From contig UQFG01000010.1 in the NCBI GenBank assembly GCA_900540175.1, positions 1 through 53,815 of the forward strand: DNA of 53,815 bases, written 5' to 3'. The notes below the pieces were generated by a model. The model worked only from the letters and a program-made list of their open reading frames with translations. It made no database searches and was not told the origin of the DNA. Of the stretch, positions 1 to 7,461 are shown one piece after another; the stretch's first letter is position 1, and every line of letters starts with the position of its first letter. Source of the stretch: an uncultured Mollicutes bacterium. GTDB lineage: Bacteria > Bacillota_I > Bacilli_A > Acholeplasmatales > Anaeroplasmataceae. The position numbers and the translations under genes were made by a program.

Positions 1-1709
1 ATATCATATGCTTTTGCATTTGAAAAGTGCTTTTTAAAAACTAAATTTACAACATTTTGAATTCTTTCTAAAAATTCCTCTTCATCATCAAAAATTATTT
101 TATTGCTCAAAATGTATTGAAGAATATATCGTTCATCGTGAGACTTTAAATTTTTAAGATAATCCAAGATCGGATCGATATTGATTCCCACATTTTCTTT
201 TAATTGATCCAATTGTTCGATTTTCTTTTCAATTTTTTTATAATTGATGTTTTCTGAAATTTCTCGATCCAACTGTCCATAGTCATAATTTCGTTTGATT
301 AATGAAAAATAATATTTTTTATATTGTAATAACTCTAAAAGTTGACGGGATATAATATATTCTTCACCCGTATTTTCTTTGGTCGTTTTCTTTCTGTAAT
401 ATTTTTTGTAATAAATTTGTCTTAAAACAACAATCAACCAAGAATCATTCCATTGTGAAATTAATTTGGTTCTTTCTTCATTTAAAAAATTAGTTGAAAC
501 GTCTTTTTTTGAAGAAGAACTTTCTATTTTAGATAATGGAAACCATAACCCATTAATATCATTGGGCAATAAAGCTCGCTCTATATTGGTATTTTCCGCC
601 TCATCATTTTTTAAATAATTCATAATTAAGTGTTCAACACAATTTTTTAATAAGAAATCTGTTTTTACTACTCGGTGATGATAGATAATATTCTTATATA
701 AAGAAAAACGTCTTTTTAAAAAATCTTCGATAGAATTTAATGTTTTAATCGGTAAAGCAAAAATATACTTAATTTGTTTCTTTTTCTTTTTATTTTTATA
801 TTCTAACTTTTGCAGTTTACAATTGACTACAATCCGACAATATTCAATTTTGCCACAATCCATTCCCGAATTCATCATGTCCCTCGAGACATAATCCAAA
901 CGATCCGCATCTAAAGAACCGGATATTAATACATGCAATTGTTCAAAAACAGTTTCGTCATTTAGAATTTTCATACAACATTGATATACTAAATATTCAA
1001 AAAGTTGTTGTTGACTTTCCCTTAAAGAAATATCATCAATATGCCTATGAACATGATTTTTAACAATATCTTTTAAAATATAATCACTGATGTTCATTCC
1101 CAATTTTTCATGAAGTTGCTGCTGTGTATTCGATGAGGAAAAAATCTTTATAAACGATTGCATTCGCTGTGTTTTGTGTTCTTCTTGAACTATATTTTTA
1201 TAGATTTTATTCAAAGCCCCTTCTATTACATGACTAAAAGGCGGATGTCCGATATCATGCAATAAAGCGGCAAGTCGAATGGATTGTATTAAAATCGCAT
1301 GGGCCGTTTTATTACTTTCTGCAACATTGCTTGGTATAAGATATTTATAAAATGAATCGAATGCCATTGTTTCAAAACTTTCCAAATTTGGGTTGTCAAT
1401 TAAAATATTATCTCTATAATTTCTAATAATGTCATTCAACTGTTCCTTCATCTGCTGATAAAAATCGGCAATAACTTCATTTTCCGCATTTAAAATCGAA
1501 TAATAAAATAAATCAGAAGCCAATTTCATAGTTCCAAGAGAATGTTCAAAACGTTTGGTTCGGTTGGAAGGAAACGTAAGGTAAGCAGTTGAGTTTTGAT
1601 AGATATCATGCAATCTATTGAAAAGATCACTAGACATCAATTGAACTTCCATGTCCGATAAAAGAATTTGGCCATGCAATGAATCATGAATAAAATGTGT
1701 TTTTTTCAT
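1..1709 (-). CDS. HD-domain dNTP triphosphohydrolase (SAMHD1/YwfO-like), 3' end beyond window
   Basis: My own reading of the minus strand gives an uninterrupted frame from an ATG at 1709 to the left edge (about 569 codons, C-terminus missing). It carries the HD dNTPase signature in order: RFEHSLGT (H56), LLHDIGHPPFSH (H151-D152) and SGSLDADRLDYVSRD (Asp at about 267-269). This spacing and wording match SAMHD1/YwfO-type triphosphohydrolases, which cut dNTPs to deoxynucleosides and triphosphate. The C-terminal half is Lys/Asn/Ile-rich and I do not recognise it. TAGGAG lies about 12 bases before the ATG. The gene is more A/T-rich than most of the window and sits beside a mobile-element-like relic, so it may be accessory (inference). 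Relatives serve dNTP control or phage defence; nothing here separates the two. Confidence 0.8.
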   Translation of the reverse strand, partial: MKKTHFIHDSLHGQILLSDMEVQLMSSDLFNRLHDIYQNSTAYLTFPSNRTKRFEHSLGTMKLASDLFYYSILNAENEVIADFYQQMKEQLNDIIRNYRDNILIDNPNLESFETMAFDSFYKYLIPSNVAESNKTAHAILIQSIRLAALLHDIGHPPFSHVIEGALNKIYKNIVQEEHKTQRMQSFIKIFSSSNTQQQLHEKLGMNISDYILKDIVKNHVHRHIDDISLRESQQQLFEYLVYQCCMKILNDETVFEQLHVLISGSLDADRLDYVSRDMMNSGMDCGKIEYCRIVVNCKLQKLEYKNKKKKKQIKYIFALPIKTLNSIEDFLKRRFSLYKNIIYHHRVVKTDFLLKNCVEHLIMNYLKNDEAENTNIERALLPNDINGLWFPLSKIESSSSKKDVSTNFLNEERTKLISQWNDSWLIVVLRQIYYKKYYRKKTTKENTGEEYIISRQLLELLQYKKYYFSLIKRNYDYGQLDREISENINYKKIEKKIEQLDQLKENVGINIDPILDYLKNLKSHDERYILQYILSNKIIFDDEEEFLERIQNVVNLVFKKHFSNAKAYD

Positions 1710-2132
1710 AAACTAATTTTTCTCCTATAGTGACTTTTACCATTATGTAAAAATAATAGCACATTTTGTTTGATTTATAAATACTTTTTTTGGTTTTTTT
1801 GTATAAATATATATTTTTTTATCTTGTTTTTATACAAAATAAGAAAAAATATATTTTTTTTGGGGTTTTTTTAATATTTTTATAAATTTTTTGGTTTTAA
1901 TAGAAATAAAATCCACTTCCCTAAAGAATTAATTTTAAAATGAGAGAACTAAATTTCTAAGTGTTTTCCTTTCCTTTAAAAATACTTTCAAGAAGGTATG
2001 GGCCTATTCTCAACTCTCTTTCTTATATTGAAAAATGATCATAATAGAATCATAACGTTTAAAAAGATAATGTAAAAAACACTTGACAAAATAGGTGCGT
2101 TTTCGATATAATCTGCGAAGTGAGGTGTAATT
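1710..2132. other. A/T-rich spacer with poly-T tracts
   Basis: No coding frame is credible here. Positions 1760-1905 are runs of T with repeated TTTTTTGGTTTT blocks and an imperfect inverted repeat (TTTGTATAAA with TTTATACAAA, about 1797-1845). This could be curved or easily melted DNA upstream of the HD gene. The right part holds the promoter of the next gene; 1905-2080 shows nothing I recognise. Confidence 0.5.
2083..2112 (+). promoter_or_regulatory. sigma-A promoter of the 2133 gene
   Basis: TTGACA (2083-2088), an 18-base spacer and TATAAT (2107-2112) are followed by the ribosome site GAGGTG (2122-2127) and ATG at 2133. Both hexamers match the consensus exactly. Confidence 0.8.
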
Positions 2133-2825
2133 ATGATTAAAAACAGAGTAGCTCAACTAACTTATCGAGCAATCTTTCTTGCGATATCTTTATTTGGTAT
2201 CATTGAATCATTCGGATTATTTGCCGGACAAACTCCTAATTTAGAATGTTTCGTCTATTATACTAGTTTATCTAACTTTTTATGTTTTGGCGTTATGTTG
2301 GCTGTATTCATTTCGACCTACAGATATGTTAAAAACGGTCAATTACAAGGTACCAACACTTGTTGTAAGCAACTTAAATTCTATAGTTCGATTGCGATCC
2401 TTGTGACTTTTTTAGTTTATAATATCCTTTTAACAGATAATATGTTTGGTCCTGGTTGGAATAATTTAGGAAATTTAACAAAACATATCATCTGCCCTCT
2501 TTTATTTGTTTTAGATGGCCTATTGTTTGATGCTCACAAACAAATAAAATGGTATGACACGTTATTGTGCACTGTCTTGCCACTTATTTATGTTGCATTC
2601 ATCTTAATAAGAGGTGCTATTTTATCTAATGATTACACCGGTGTAATCTATCCTTATTTCTTCTTAGATGTCAATGAAATCGGTATTGGTAAAGTATTCT
2701 TATGGGTATTGATTCTACTAGTTATATTTATCGCAATTGCCTGGTTATTTTATGTTTATGATAAATTAGTGAAAAAAGATGGCAAATGGAAATTAGACTT
2801 TTCAAAAAATAAAGTGAATGACTGA
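2133..2825 (+). CDS. Pr6Pr-like six-helix membrane protein
   Basis: A 230-residue integral membrane protein with six hydrophobic segments (about 11-29, 43-61, 82-100, 115-131, 145-160 and 188-208) and a basic C-terminal tail. The N-terminal YYTSLSNFLCFGVML stretch (about 42-56) and the hydrophobic layout resemble the Pr6Pr family of bacterial membrane proteins, which has no settled function. The start is fixed by GAGGTG five bases upstream and a consensus promoter. It forms a single-gene unit closed by a hairpin terminator. Family call from memory of the pattern; function unknown. Confidence 0.6.
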   Translation: MIKNRVAQLTYRAIFLAISLFGIIESFGLFAGQTPNLECFVYYTSLSNFLCFGVMLAVFISTYRYVKNGQLQGTNTCCKQLKFYSSIAILVTFLVYNILLTDNMFGPGWNNLGNLTKHIICPLLFVLDGLLFDAHKQIKWYDTLLCTVLPLIYVAFILIRGAILSNDYTGVIYPYFFLDVNEIGIGKVFLWVLILLVIFIAIAWLFYVYDKLVKKDGKWKLDFSKNKVND

Positions 2826-2832
2826 AAATAAG

Positions 2833-2874
2833 GCACTGAGCTTACAAGATTTTTCTTTAAACTCAGTGCTTTTT
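2833..2874 (+). terminator. rho-independent terminator
   Basis: GCACTGAG (2833-2840) pairs with CTCAGTGC (2862-2869) and is followed by TTTTT. It ends the 2133 transcript. Confidence 0.8.
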
Positions 2875-2904
2875 AACGATATCTTTTAAAACAAAATTTG
2901 TAGC

Positions 2905-3145
2905 GTTTAATCTGATATCCTAGTTTGATAATGGTCGATAATGATTTGGATATGGATATCTTTTTCGGATATAAATTTCAAAATAAACCACGCCAACTGC
3001 ATCGCATTTCTGCTTCAATTTAAGGTTTGCAATTTCTGCTGTTGATATGCCCAGTTCAACAAAACAGAATAACTGTTTTTTTGCTGATAACGAAGTTTTT
3101 CATGTCACATTCAGCGAATTGTTATCAATAGGTAATCCAACATCG
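2905..3145 (-). pseudogene. Decayed coding relic, possibly IS66-type transposase C-terminus
   Basis: There is no gene between 2875 and 3240. Read on the minus strand from about 3140, a stop-interrupted frame gives LPIDNN, then KTSLSAKKQLFC, then CDAVGVVYFEIYIRKRYP. The order resembles the end of IS66-family transposases (IDNN...ER...GRKN.LF, then an ETAKANG..Y.YL-like stretch). It has a stop after the first block and no intact ends. The match is weak and by eye only; no terminal repeats were found. Confidence 0.3.
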
Positions 3146-3216
3146 AATAAGTAAAGGATTTATTTATTTAAAATTTTAAGATAATGCTTCATGAAAAATA
3201 ATTTCTGCCTTTTTCT

Positions 3217-3224
3217 CATATAAT
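3217..3224 (+). promoter_or_regulatory. Candidate -10 element (sigma-A or sigma-E) of the ylbJ-like gene
   Basis: CATATAAT lies 17 bases before the ATG at 3241. It contains TATAAT and also fits the sporulation sigma-E pattern CATANNNT. AATAATT, about 13-14 bases upstream, is a loose sigma-E -35 match. The choice between the two sigma factors is undecided. Confidence 0.35.
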
Positions 3225-3240
3225 CCAATGAGGGATAGGC

Positions 3241-4062
3241 ATGTCTTTTTTTCTTTATCTTATTTTGGTTTTATTGATATTATTTCCTGCGAAAGTATCT
3301 TCCGCCGTTTTGGAAGCATCTCAGTTATGGTTTATGACGCTTTTACCGGTTTTATATCCCAGTTTGATCTGTTTGGATTTGATCAGCATAACACCGTTGA
3401 CTCAAAAAATTTCTTCCCTATTATTTCCGATATTTAAAAAGTTATTTGCGGTGGAAGATAAAAACTCCTGTTATTTGATTCTTTTAAGCGTGTTATGCGG
3501 CGCCCCGGCCAGCACCAAATTGATTCAACAGGCCATAGAGCAAAAACAAATATCCGTCGAAGAAGGAAAACGATTGATCTGTGTTTTTTCCAATTTATCT
3601 TTACCGTTTTGCAGTATCATTTGTCGGGTCTTCGGTTATTCCTTTCTTCTTTATTATCTTGTTTTTTTTCTTTCGGCGGTTTTATTCCTCCATTTTGGCA
3701 AAAAAAATAAATCGACTTTTGGAAAGCCGATTCCATCTAAAGAAAATTATCTAGCCTGTTTTATGCGCTCCATCCCTAAAAACACAACCATTGTTCTTAA
3801 TATTTTAGGCATCTTAATCGTTTTTCGGGTATTGATTGGTCTATTTTTCGATGCTTCTTTTCTGTTTTATCCTTATTTGGAAATACTAGGTGGGTTTAGT
3901 CAAAAACCTTCTCCCGTTATTTTTTATTCGGCCTTAAATTTTTTAGGTTTTTCCATTCATCTTCAAATATACAGCATCTATTCAGCGATTTCTTACCGCG
4001 ATTTTCTATTTACCAGACTTTTTTTTACTTTGACCGGATTGATTCTTGGATTTTGTTATTAA
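3241..4062 (+). CDS. ylbJ: YlbJ-like sporulation-type membrane protein (nucleoside-recognition fold)
   Basis: A 273-residue polytopic membrane protein. The motif order matches YlbJ/SpoVV-type proteins: WFMTLLPVLYPSLI near residues 30-43, LLSVLCGAPASTKLIQQ near 81-97 (family form G-P-S-G-A-K), then an acidic EEGKRL stretch and FSNLSLPF. In Bacillus, YlbJ (SpoVV) is a sigma-E-dependent protein needed for dipicolinate movement into the forespore. The protein is shorter than Bacillus YlbJ (about 400 residues), mainly at the C-terminus. AGGGAT precedes the ATG. The last 57 bases overlap the tail of the convergent gene 4006-4278. Its assignment to sporulation is supported by the CotE and CotD genes in this window. 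The symbol is by similarity. Confidence 0.65.
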   Translation: MSFFLYLILVLLILFPAKVSSAVLEASQLWFMTLLPVLYPSLICLDLISITPLTQKISSLLFPIFKKLFAVEDKNSCYLILLSVLCGAPASTKLIQQAIEQKQISVEEGKRLICVFSNLSLPFCSIICRVFGYSFLLYYLVFFLSAVLFLHFGKKNKSTFGKPIPSKENYLACFMRSIPKNTTIVLNILGILIVFRVLIGLFFDASFLFYPYLEILGGFSQKPSPVIFYSALNFLGFSIHLQIYSIYSAISYRDFLFTRLFFTLTGLILGFCY

Positions 4063-4278
4063 AGCGATTAAAAGGTACACGATTGCCAAAACCAGCAGGA
4101 AAAGCATCGGAATAAACTCCAACGACTTCGGAACGAAAAAACCGCCGACTGAAACAAACAAAAATAAAATACCGGTAACGAAATCCATGAAAAAAGAATT
4201 TTTATTCCGTTTGAAGGTCAATAACGACCGTCCCAGCAATAAAATTCCGATTACAATACCAAAAATATAGTAAAACAT
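4006..4278 (-). CDS. Small two- or three-helix membrane protein, unknown
   Basis: I place the start at ATG 4278 because GAGGTG lies just upstream; the longer frame back to 4341 has no ribosome site. The 90-residue product has hydrophobic segments at about 2-16, 29-46 and 51-72 and ends in a Lys/Ser/Gln-rich tail (KSKNQSGQSKKKSGK). The tail is encoded in the 57 bases shared antisense with the ylbJ-like gene. I recognise no family. The good ribosome site and clean hydrophobic pattern support it as a real gene. Confidence 0.6.
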   Translation of the reverse strand: MFYYIFGIVIGILLLGRSLLTFKRNKNSFFMDFVTGILFLFVSVGGFFVPKSLEFIPMLFLLVLAIVYLLIALITKSKNQSGQSKKKSGK

Positions 4279-4368
4279 ACACCACACCTCAAATAATTTT
4301 TTGAACCGAATCAATTTTCCATGAAAAGTCAATTTTTTCATTTTCAGTATGCTACACGGTTCCTTTTA

Positions 4369-4377
4369 TGATATAAT
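4369..4377 (+). promoter_or_regulatory. Extended -10 promoter of pduL
   Basis: TGATATAAT at 4369-4377 is an exact TGN-TATAAT extended -10. No good -35 is visible. The ribosome site AAAGGA and the ATG at 4419 follow. Confidence 0.6.
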
Positions 4378-4418
4378 TAAACTGTCAAATTTGAAATTTG
4401 GAAAGGATTAATAAAAAA

Positions 4419-4991
4419 ATGAAAGAATTTATCATCGAAACAAGCGCAAGACACGTTCACGTAACCAAAGAAACACTTGCCAAACTATTCGGAGAAAATG
4501 CAACGTTAGAAGTCAAAAAAATGCTTTCTCAACCGGGCCAGTTCGCATCGAATCAAAAAGTCAAAGTAGTCGGTCCGAAAGGCGAACTCAACTGTTCCAT
4601 TTTGGGACCGGAAAGAAATGCGGATCAAGTAGAAGTTTCTTTTTCCGATGCCAGAGCACTGGGAATCGTCGCTCCCGTAAGAGAATCCGGAGATGTAGCC
4701 GGTTCGGCTCCTTGTAAACTGGTTGGTCCGATGGGGGAAGTCGAATTAAAAGAAGGCGTTATCGTAGCCAAACGCCACATCCACATGACACCAAGCGATG
4801 CCGAAGAATTCGGCGTGGAAAACGGACAAATCGTCCAAGTCAAAGTTACGACTCAAACAGGAAGAGCCCTTATTTTCGGCGATACCGTTGTAAGAGTATC
4901 TTCTAATTATGCTTTAGCAATGCACGTTGATACCGATGAAGCCAATGCCGGTGCTTTAGCCGGTCAGGTTTTCGGTACAATCGTAAAATAA
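4419..4991 (+). CDS. pduL: PduL-type phosphate acyltransferase
   Basis: A 190-residue PduL protein (EC 2.3.1.222 type), which swaps phosphate and CoA between acetyl/propionyl phosphate and acyl-CoA. Visible are the two zinc-binding His motifs SARHVHV (H12, H14) and AKRHIHM (H120, H122), and the conserved end MHVDTDEANAGAL (H169). The start is ATG 4419 behind AAAGGA; the in-frame TTG at 4398 overlaps that ribosome site and is not used. There are no microcompartment shell genes nearby and no N-terminal encapsulation peptide, so it probably acts in the cytosol as the main phosphotransacetylase for ATP-yielding acetate formation (inference). A hairpin terminator follows. Confidence 0.93.
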   Translation: MKEFIIETSARHVHVTKETLAKLFGENATLEVKKMLSQPGQFASNQKVKVVGPKGELNCSILGPERNADQVEVSFSDARALGIVAPVRESGDVAGSAPCKLVGPMGEVELKEGVIVAKRHIHMTPSDAEEFGVENGQIVQVKVTTQTGRALIFGDTVVRVSSNYALAMHVDTDEANAGALAGQVFGTIVK

Positions 4992-4998
4992 ACAATCA

Positions 4999-5033
4999 AA
5001 AATCCTTAAGGGAAAATCCTTAAGGATTTTTTT
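4999..5033. terminator. Bidirectional terminator between pduL and the 5032 gene
   Basis: AATCCTTAAG (5001-5010) pairs with CTTAAGGATT (5019-5028), flanked by A-runs on the left and T-runs on the right, so it can end transcripts from both convergent genes. Confidence 0.85.
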
Positions 5034-5700
5034 ATAGAGATTCGATAATTCTTATTTTATCTTCTTCTTCTAAAACCAAGTCAGATAAGTACTGTTCCAT
5101 TTTATCCGCTTGAAAACGATTTTCTTTATTAGCCGCCAATGTATTGACATCGATATTGACAATCAAAACCGGTAACGTTTGATTTGTTTTAGCATTTTTA
5201 GCCTCGCCGGCACGAATATCCAAAACCGAATTCAACGGTTCAAAATAATTTTTGACATTGTTCAACCGTAAACTGAATTCCTGACAATCACCGAACAAAG
5301 CGGCAATCCCGAATGTTTTGGTTAACGTTTCTACTGCTTGATGATTGGCATTATCCAAAAAGCCGCTGGTTACAAGCGCGATCCGGTTGGCCGACACTTG
5401 ATAAAATATTTCACCAAACAATCGGAAAAACTGGTAAGCACTTTCCAGTGCTTTTTCCGATGTACAGTTCGCGTTGGCATATACATAATCAAAATCAATT
5501 CTTACCGGTAAAAAACGGATATGAACATTTTCTTTTTGAAACAGTAATGTTTTCACTTCTTCCCCGCTGGGCAGTTTTTCCATCCCGGACTGAACCGTAT
5601 AATCCAATAACATATTTTTAATGCGTTGTTCATTTTCTTTTAAAAAGGAAACAAAATTGCCGATCATGCTGAAATTCGATCGCATCTTCGTTACTCTCAT
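5032..5700 (-). CDS. Conserved-looking hypothetical protein
   Basis: A 222-residue soluble protein with no signal peptide or membrane segment. The start is ATG 5700, six bases after AGAGGTG; an upstream GTG at 5709 lies inside the ribosome site. It is mixed alpha/beta, with a central stretch VHIRFLPVRIDFDYVY and a later RIALVTSGFLD. The general layout recalls TIGR04255-type proteins, but I cannot confirm that. It has its own extended -10 promoter and ends at the shared hairpin with pduL. Function unknown. Confidence 0.7.
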   Translation of the reverse strand: MRVTKMRSNFSMIGNFVSFLKENEQRIKNMLLDYTVQSGMEKLPSGEEVKTLLFQKENVHIRFLPVRIDFDYVYANANCTSEKALESAYQFFRLFGEIFYQVSANRIALVTSGFLDNANHQAVETLTKTFGIAALFGDCQEFSLRLNNVKNYFEPLNSVLDIRAGEAKNAKTNQTLPVLIVNIDVNTLAANKENRFQADKMEQYLSDLVLEEEDKIRIIESL

Positions 5701-5719
5701 TGTTTTCACCTCTTTTTAC

Positions 5720-5728
5720 ATTATACCA
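5720..5728 (-). promoter_or_regulatory. Extended -10 promoter of the 5032-5700 gene
   Basis: On the minus strand TGGTATAAT reads 5728 to 5720, with AGAGGTG and ATG 5700 shortly downstream. The expected mRNA leader is only about 15 bases. No clear -35. Confidence 0.6.
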
Positions 5729-5733
5729 TATTT

Positions 5734-6417
5734 TTATGATTTTGAACGCTTATATTTCAATAGTTCTTCTTTGAGATCAGAAGAAATCCGATAGGACTCT
5801 TTGGCTTTTTGAATGGCCTTGTTTTGAACCCAAGGATCCAGTCGATTGGTCTTAAATAGATCCATCACTTCTTGTTTAAAAGAAATCAACGCCGTTGCCA
5901 AACACCAGGCCACCCCCATTTTGGCATAGTATTTTTCAACATAAAGATTTTGTAAAATCCTTAGAACTTCTCCGATATGTTTTTCATCCAAGTAAGACAT
6001 CAACACAACGGCTACAAAGCGAACTTCGAATTCTTTGCGGCTGTTCTGCCATTTCAAAAGATAGGCAAACAACATTTCTTTTTCTTCTTGTTTGGGTTTT
6101 AAGGTACAAACCAAACCATCGCAGACCGCCCAATCGGTAATCGTCGGAATAAAGCGATCCAAATAGAAAAACCGTTCTTCCATTTTCATCGGAGAAGATG
6201 CTATGACATAGGCCATCAACAATTGCATTTCGTAAAAATCGGGTTTGGTATCCGCGATAAAGGTACGAAAATCTCCTTTTTTGATTTTTTGGGCCAAGCG
6301 TCGTACTTCTTTGGTAGGTACACCTAAAATCGGCAACGAATCAAAAATCAGTTTTTCAGAATATTGCAAATACTTCGGATCGGCCAGTTGAAGCAATTCT
6401 TGTTTTATCTCTTCCAT
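5734..6417 (-). CDS. AlkD-like DNA alkylation repair protein (HEAT-repeat glycosylase)
   Basis: A 227-residue all-helical protein of the AlkC/AlkD superfamily, which removes N3/N7-alkylated purines. The motif TITDWAVCDGLV places W96 and D100 four residues apart, as in the AlkD active site (Trp109/Asp113 in the B. cereus enzyme). A later MGVAWCLATAL could supply the second aromatic residue. The N-terminus (LQYSEKLIFDSLPILGVPTKEVRRLAQ) is typical of the family. AAGGAG precedes the ATG. Substrate range is not deducible. Confidence 0.85.
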   Translation of the reverse strand: MEEIKQELLQLADPKYLQYSEKLIFDSLPILGVPTKEVRRLAQKIKKGDFRTFIADTKPDFYEMQLLMAYVIASSPMKMEERFFYLDRFIPTITDWAVCDGLVCTLKPKQEEKEMLFAYLLKWQNSRKEFEVRFVAVVLMSYLDEKHIGEVLRILQNLYVEKYYAKMGVAWCLATALISFKQEVMDLFKTNRLDPWVQNKAIQKAKESYRISSDLKEELLKYKRSKS

Positions 6418-6489
6418 CGATTCATCTCCTTTTTGAATATCATCTCATATTCCCGATCGTTTTGCAATACATTTAAATAGGTGATCAGC

Positions 6490-7071
6490 ATGAAAATAGG
6501 CATTGCCGTACGAAAAGACGAAACCGATTATTTTGTTCATCAGAGTTATTGCGAATTTTTAAAACAAAACGATTTAACGTTTGATTTTATTAGTTTGACT
6601 ACCCCACTTGATTCTTTTGACGGTTTTTTAATTCCCGGCGGAAACGATATCCACAGCAAATACTACCGACAATTTCCTTATGCTTGTAAAAAAATCGATG
6701 AGGAAATGGATTTGTTGGATCAAAAAATCATATTGGAAGCCGTCCGAACAAAAAAACCTCTGCTGGGAATTTGCAGAGGTATTCAAAGCATCAATGTTTT
6801 TTTGGGCGGATCGTTAAAACAAGATATTTTACATCATCAACAGGAAAATCATTGGATTGAATATGAGGGAACGTATTATCTGGTCAATTCTTTCCATCAT
6901 CAAAGTATTTTAAAGTTGGCGCCGAATTTGAAAGCGACCGCCTATAGTATGGATGGCGAAATAGAAATGATCGTCCATGAAACTTTACCGATCATCGGTG
7001 TTCAGTTTCATCCGGAAATCGCTCCGAGTAAACTCAATCCTATCCTTCTTGAACTTTTTAACGGCTTCTAA
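6490..7071 (+). CDS. Gamma-glutamyl-GABA hydrolase family protein (peptidase C26)
   Basis: A 193-residue class I glutamine-amidotransferase-fold hydrolase. The catalytic set is complete: LLGICRGIQSINVFLGG (nucleophile C95), VQFHPE (H174, E176) and the oxyanion stretch GFLIPGGND. These enzymes split gamma-glutamyl bonds, as PuuD does with gamma-glutamyl-GABA. At 193 residues it is shorter than PuuD (about 250). The start is ATG 6490 behind AGGTGA; the upstream GTG at 6481 is part of that ribosome site. It overlaps the convergent DUF1540 gene by 14 bases. No polyamine genes lie nearby, so the real substrate is open. Confidence 0.85.
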   Translation: MKIGIAVRKDETDYFVHQSYCEFLKQNDLTFDFISLTTPLDSFDGFLIPGGNDIHSKYYRQFPYACKKIDEEMDLLDQKIILEAVRTKKPLLGICRGIQSINVFLGGSLKQDILHHQQENHWIEYEGTYYLVNSFHHQSILKLAPNLKATAYSMDGEIEMIVHETLPIIGVQFHPEIAPSKLNPILLELFNGF

Positions 7072-7387
7072 AACTATCGCACTGTGTTTCGCTGCGATAC
7101 TGTGCATTTTCGTTACCGATTTGGATGTTTTCCTTTACACACAAATTATTTTCGTTGTACGCACAATAATTTGCGCTGCATTCGACCTTGATGGCATGCG
7201 GTAATTCCGTCATTTCCCGAGCCATTTCCGTCATCAAAACATCGGAACGGTGCGGATTTTTGAAACTTTGACAAAACGTACCGATTTTACTTTTGGCAAA
7301 AAGTCCTTCCACATCGATGTGTTTTTTCAAGCATTCACAATTTTCATTGTATCCGCATGATTTGGCATTACATGAAACTTTAGTCAT
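7058..7387 (-). CDS. Tandem DUF1540 cysteine-rich protein
   Basis: A 109-residue protein made of two DUF1540 repeats. Repeat 1 (about 4-44) has VSCNAKSCGYNENCEC and a later TFC; repeat 2 (about 67-106) has VECSANYCAYNENNLC and a later TQC. The regular Cys spacing suggests metal binding. The family is common in spore-forming Firmicutes and has no assigned biochemical role. GAAAGGAAG precedes the ATG. Its 3' end overlaps the C26 hydrolase gene antisense by 14 bases. Confidence 0.9.
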   Translation of the reverse strand: MTKVSCNAKSCGYNENCECLKKHIDVEGLFAKSKIGTFCQSFKNPHRSDVLMTEMAREMTELPHAIKVECSANYCAYNENNLCVKENIQIGNENAQYRSETQCDSFRSR

Positions 7388-7431
7388 ATTTTTTACTTCC
7401 TTTCATCCATTAGTATGAACGATTTTATAAA

Positions 7432-7461
7432 AAAAATACCTCGCTATGACGAGGTATTTTT
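7432..7461 (-). terminator. Terminator overlapping the end of the TVP38 gene
   Basis: AAATACCTCG and CGAGGTATTT pair around a six-base loop. The TAG stop codon (7446-7444) of the minus-strand gene sits in the loop, and an A-run at 7430-7437 gives the U-tract. Confidence 0.85.

Noticed and set aside
1760..1905. Replication origin or terminator site in the poly-T region
   Set aside because: No DnaA boxes, no dnaA/dnaN and no terminator-type repeats; only A/T richness.
4046..4270. 74-codon plus-strand frame after the ylbJ-like gene
   Set aside because: It mirrors the small membrane-protein gene on the minus strand, which has a good ribosome site and hydrophobic pattern; this frame has neither.
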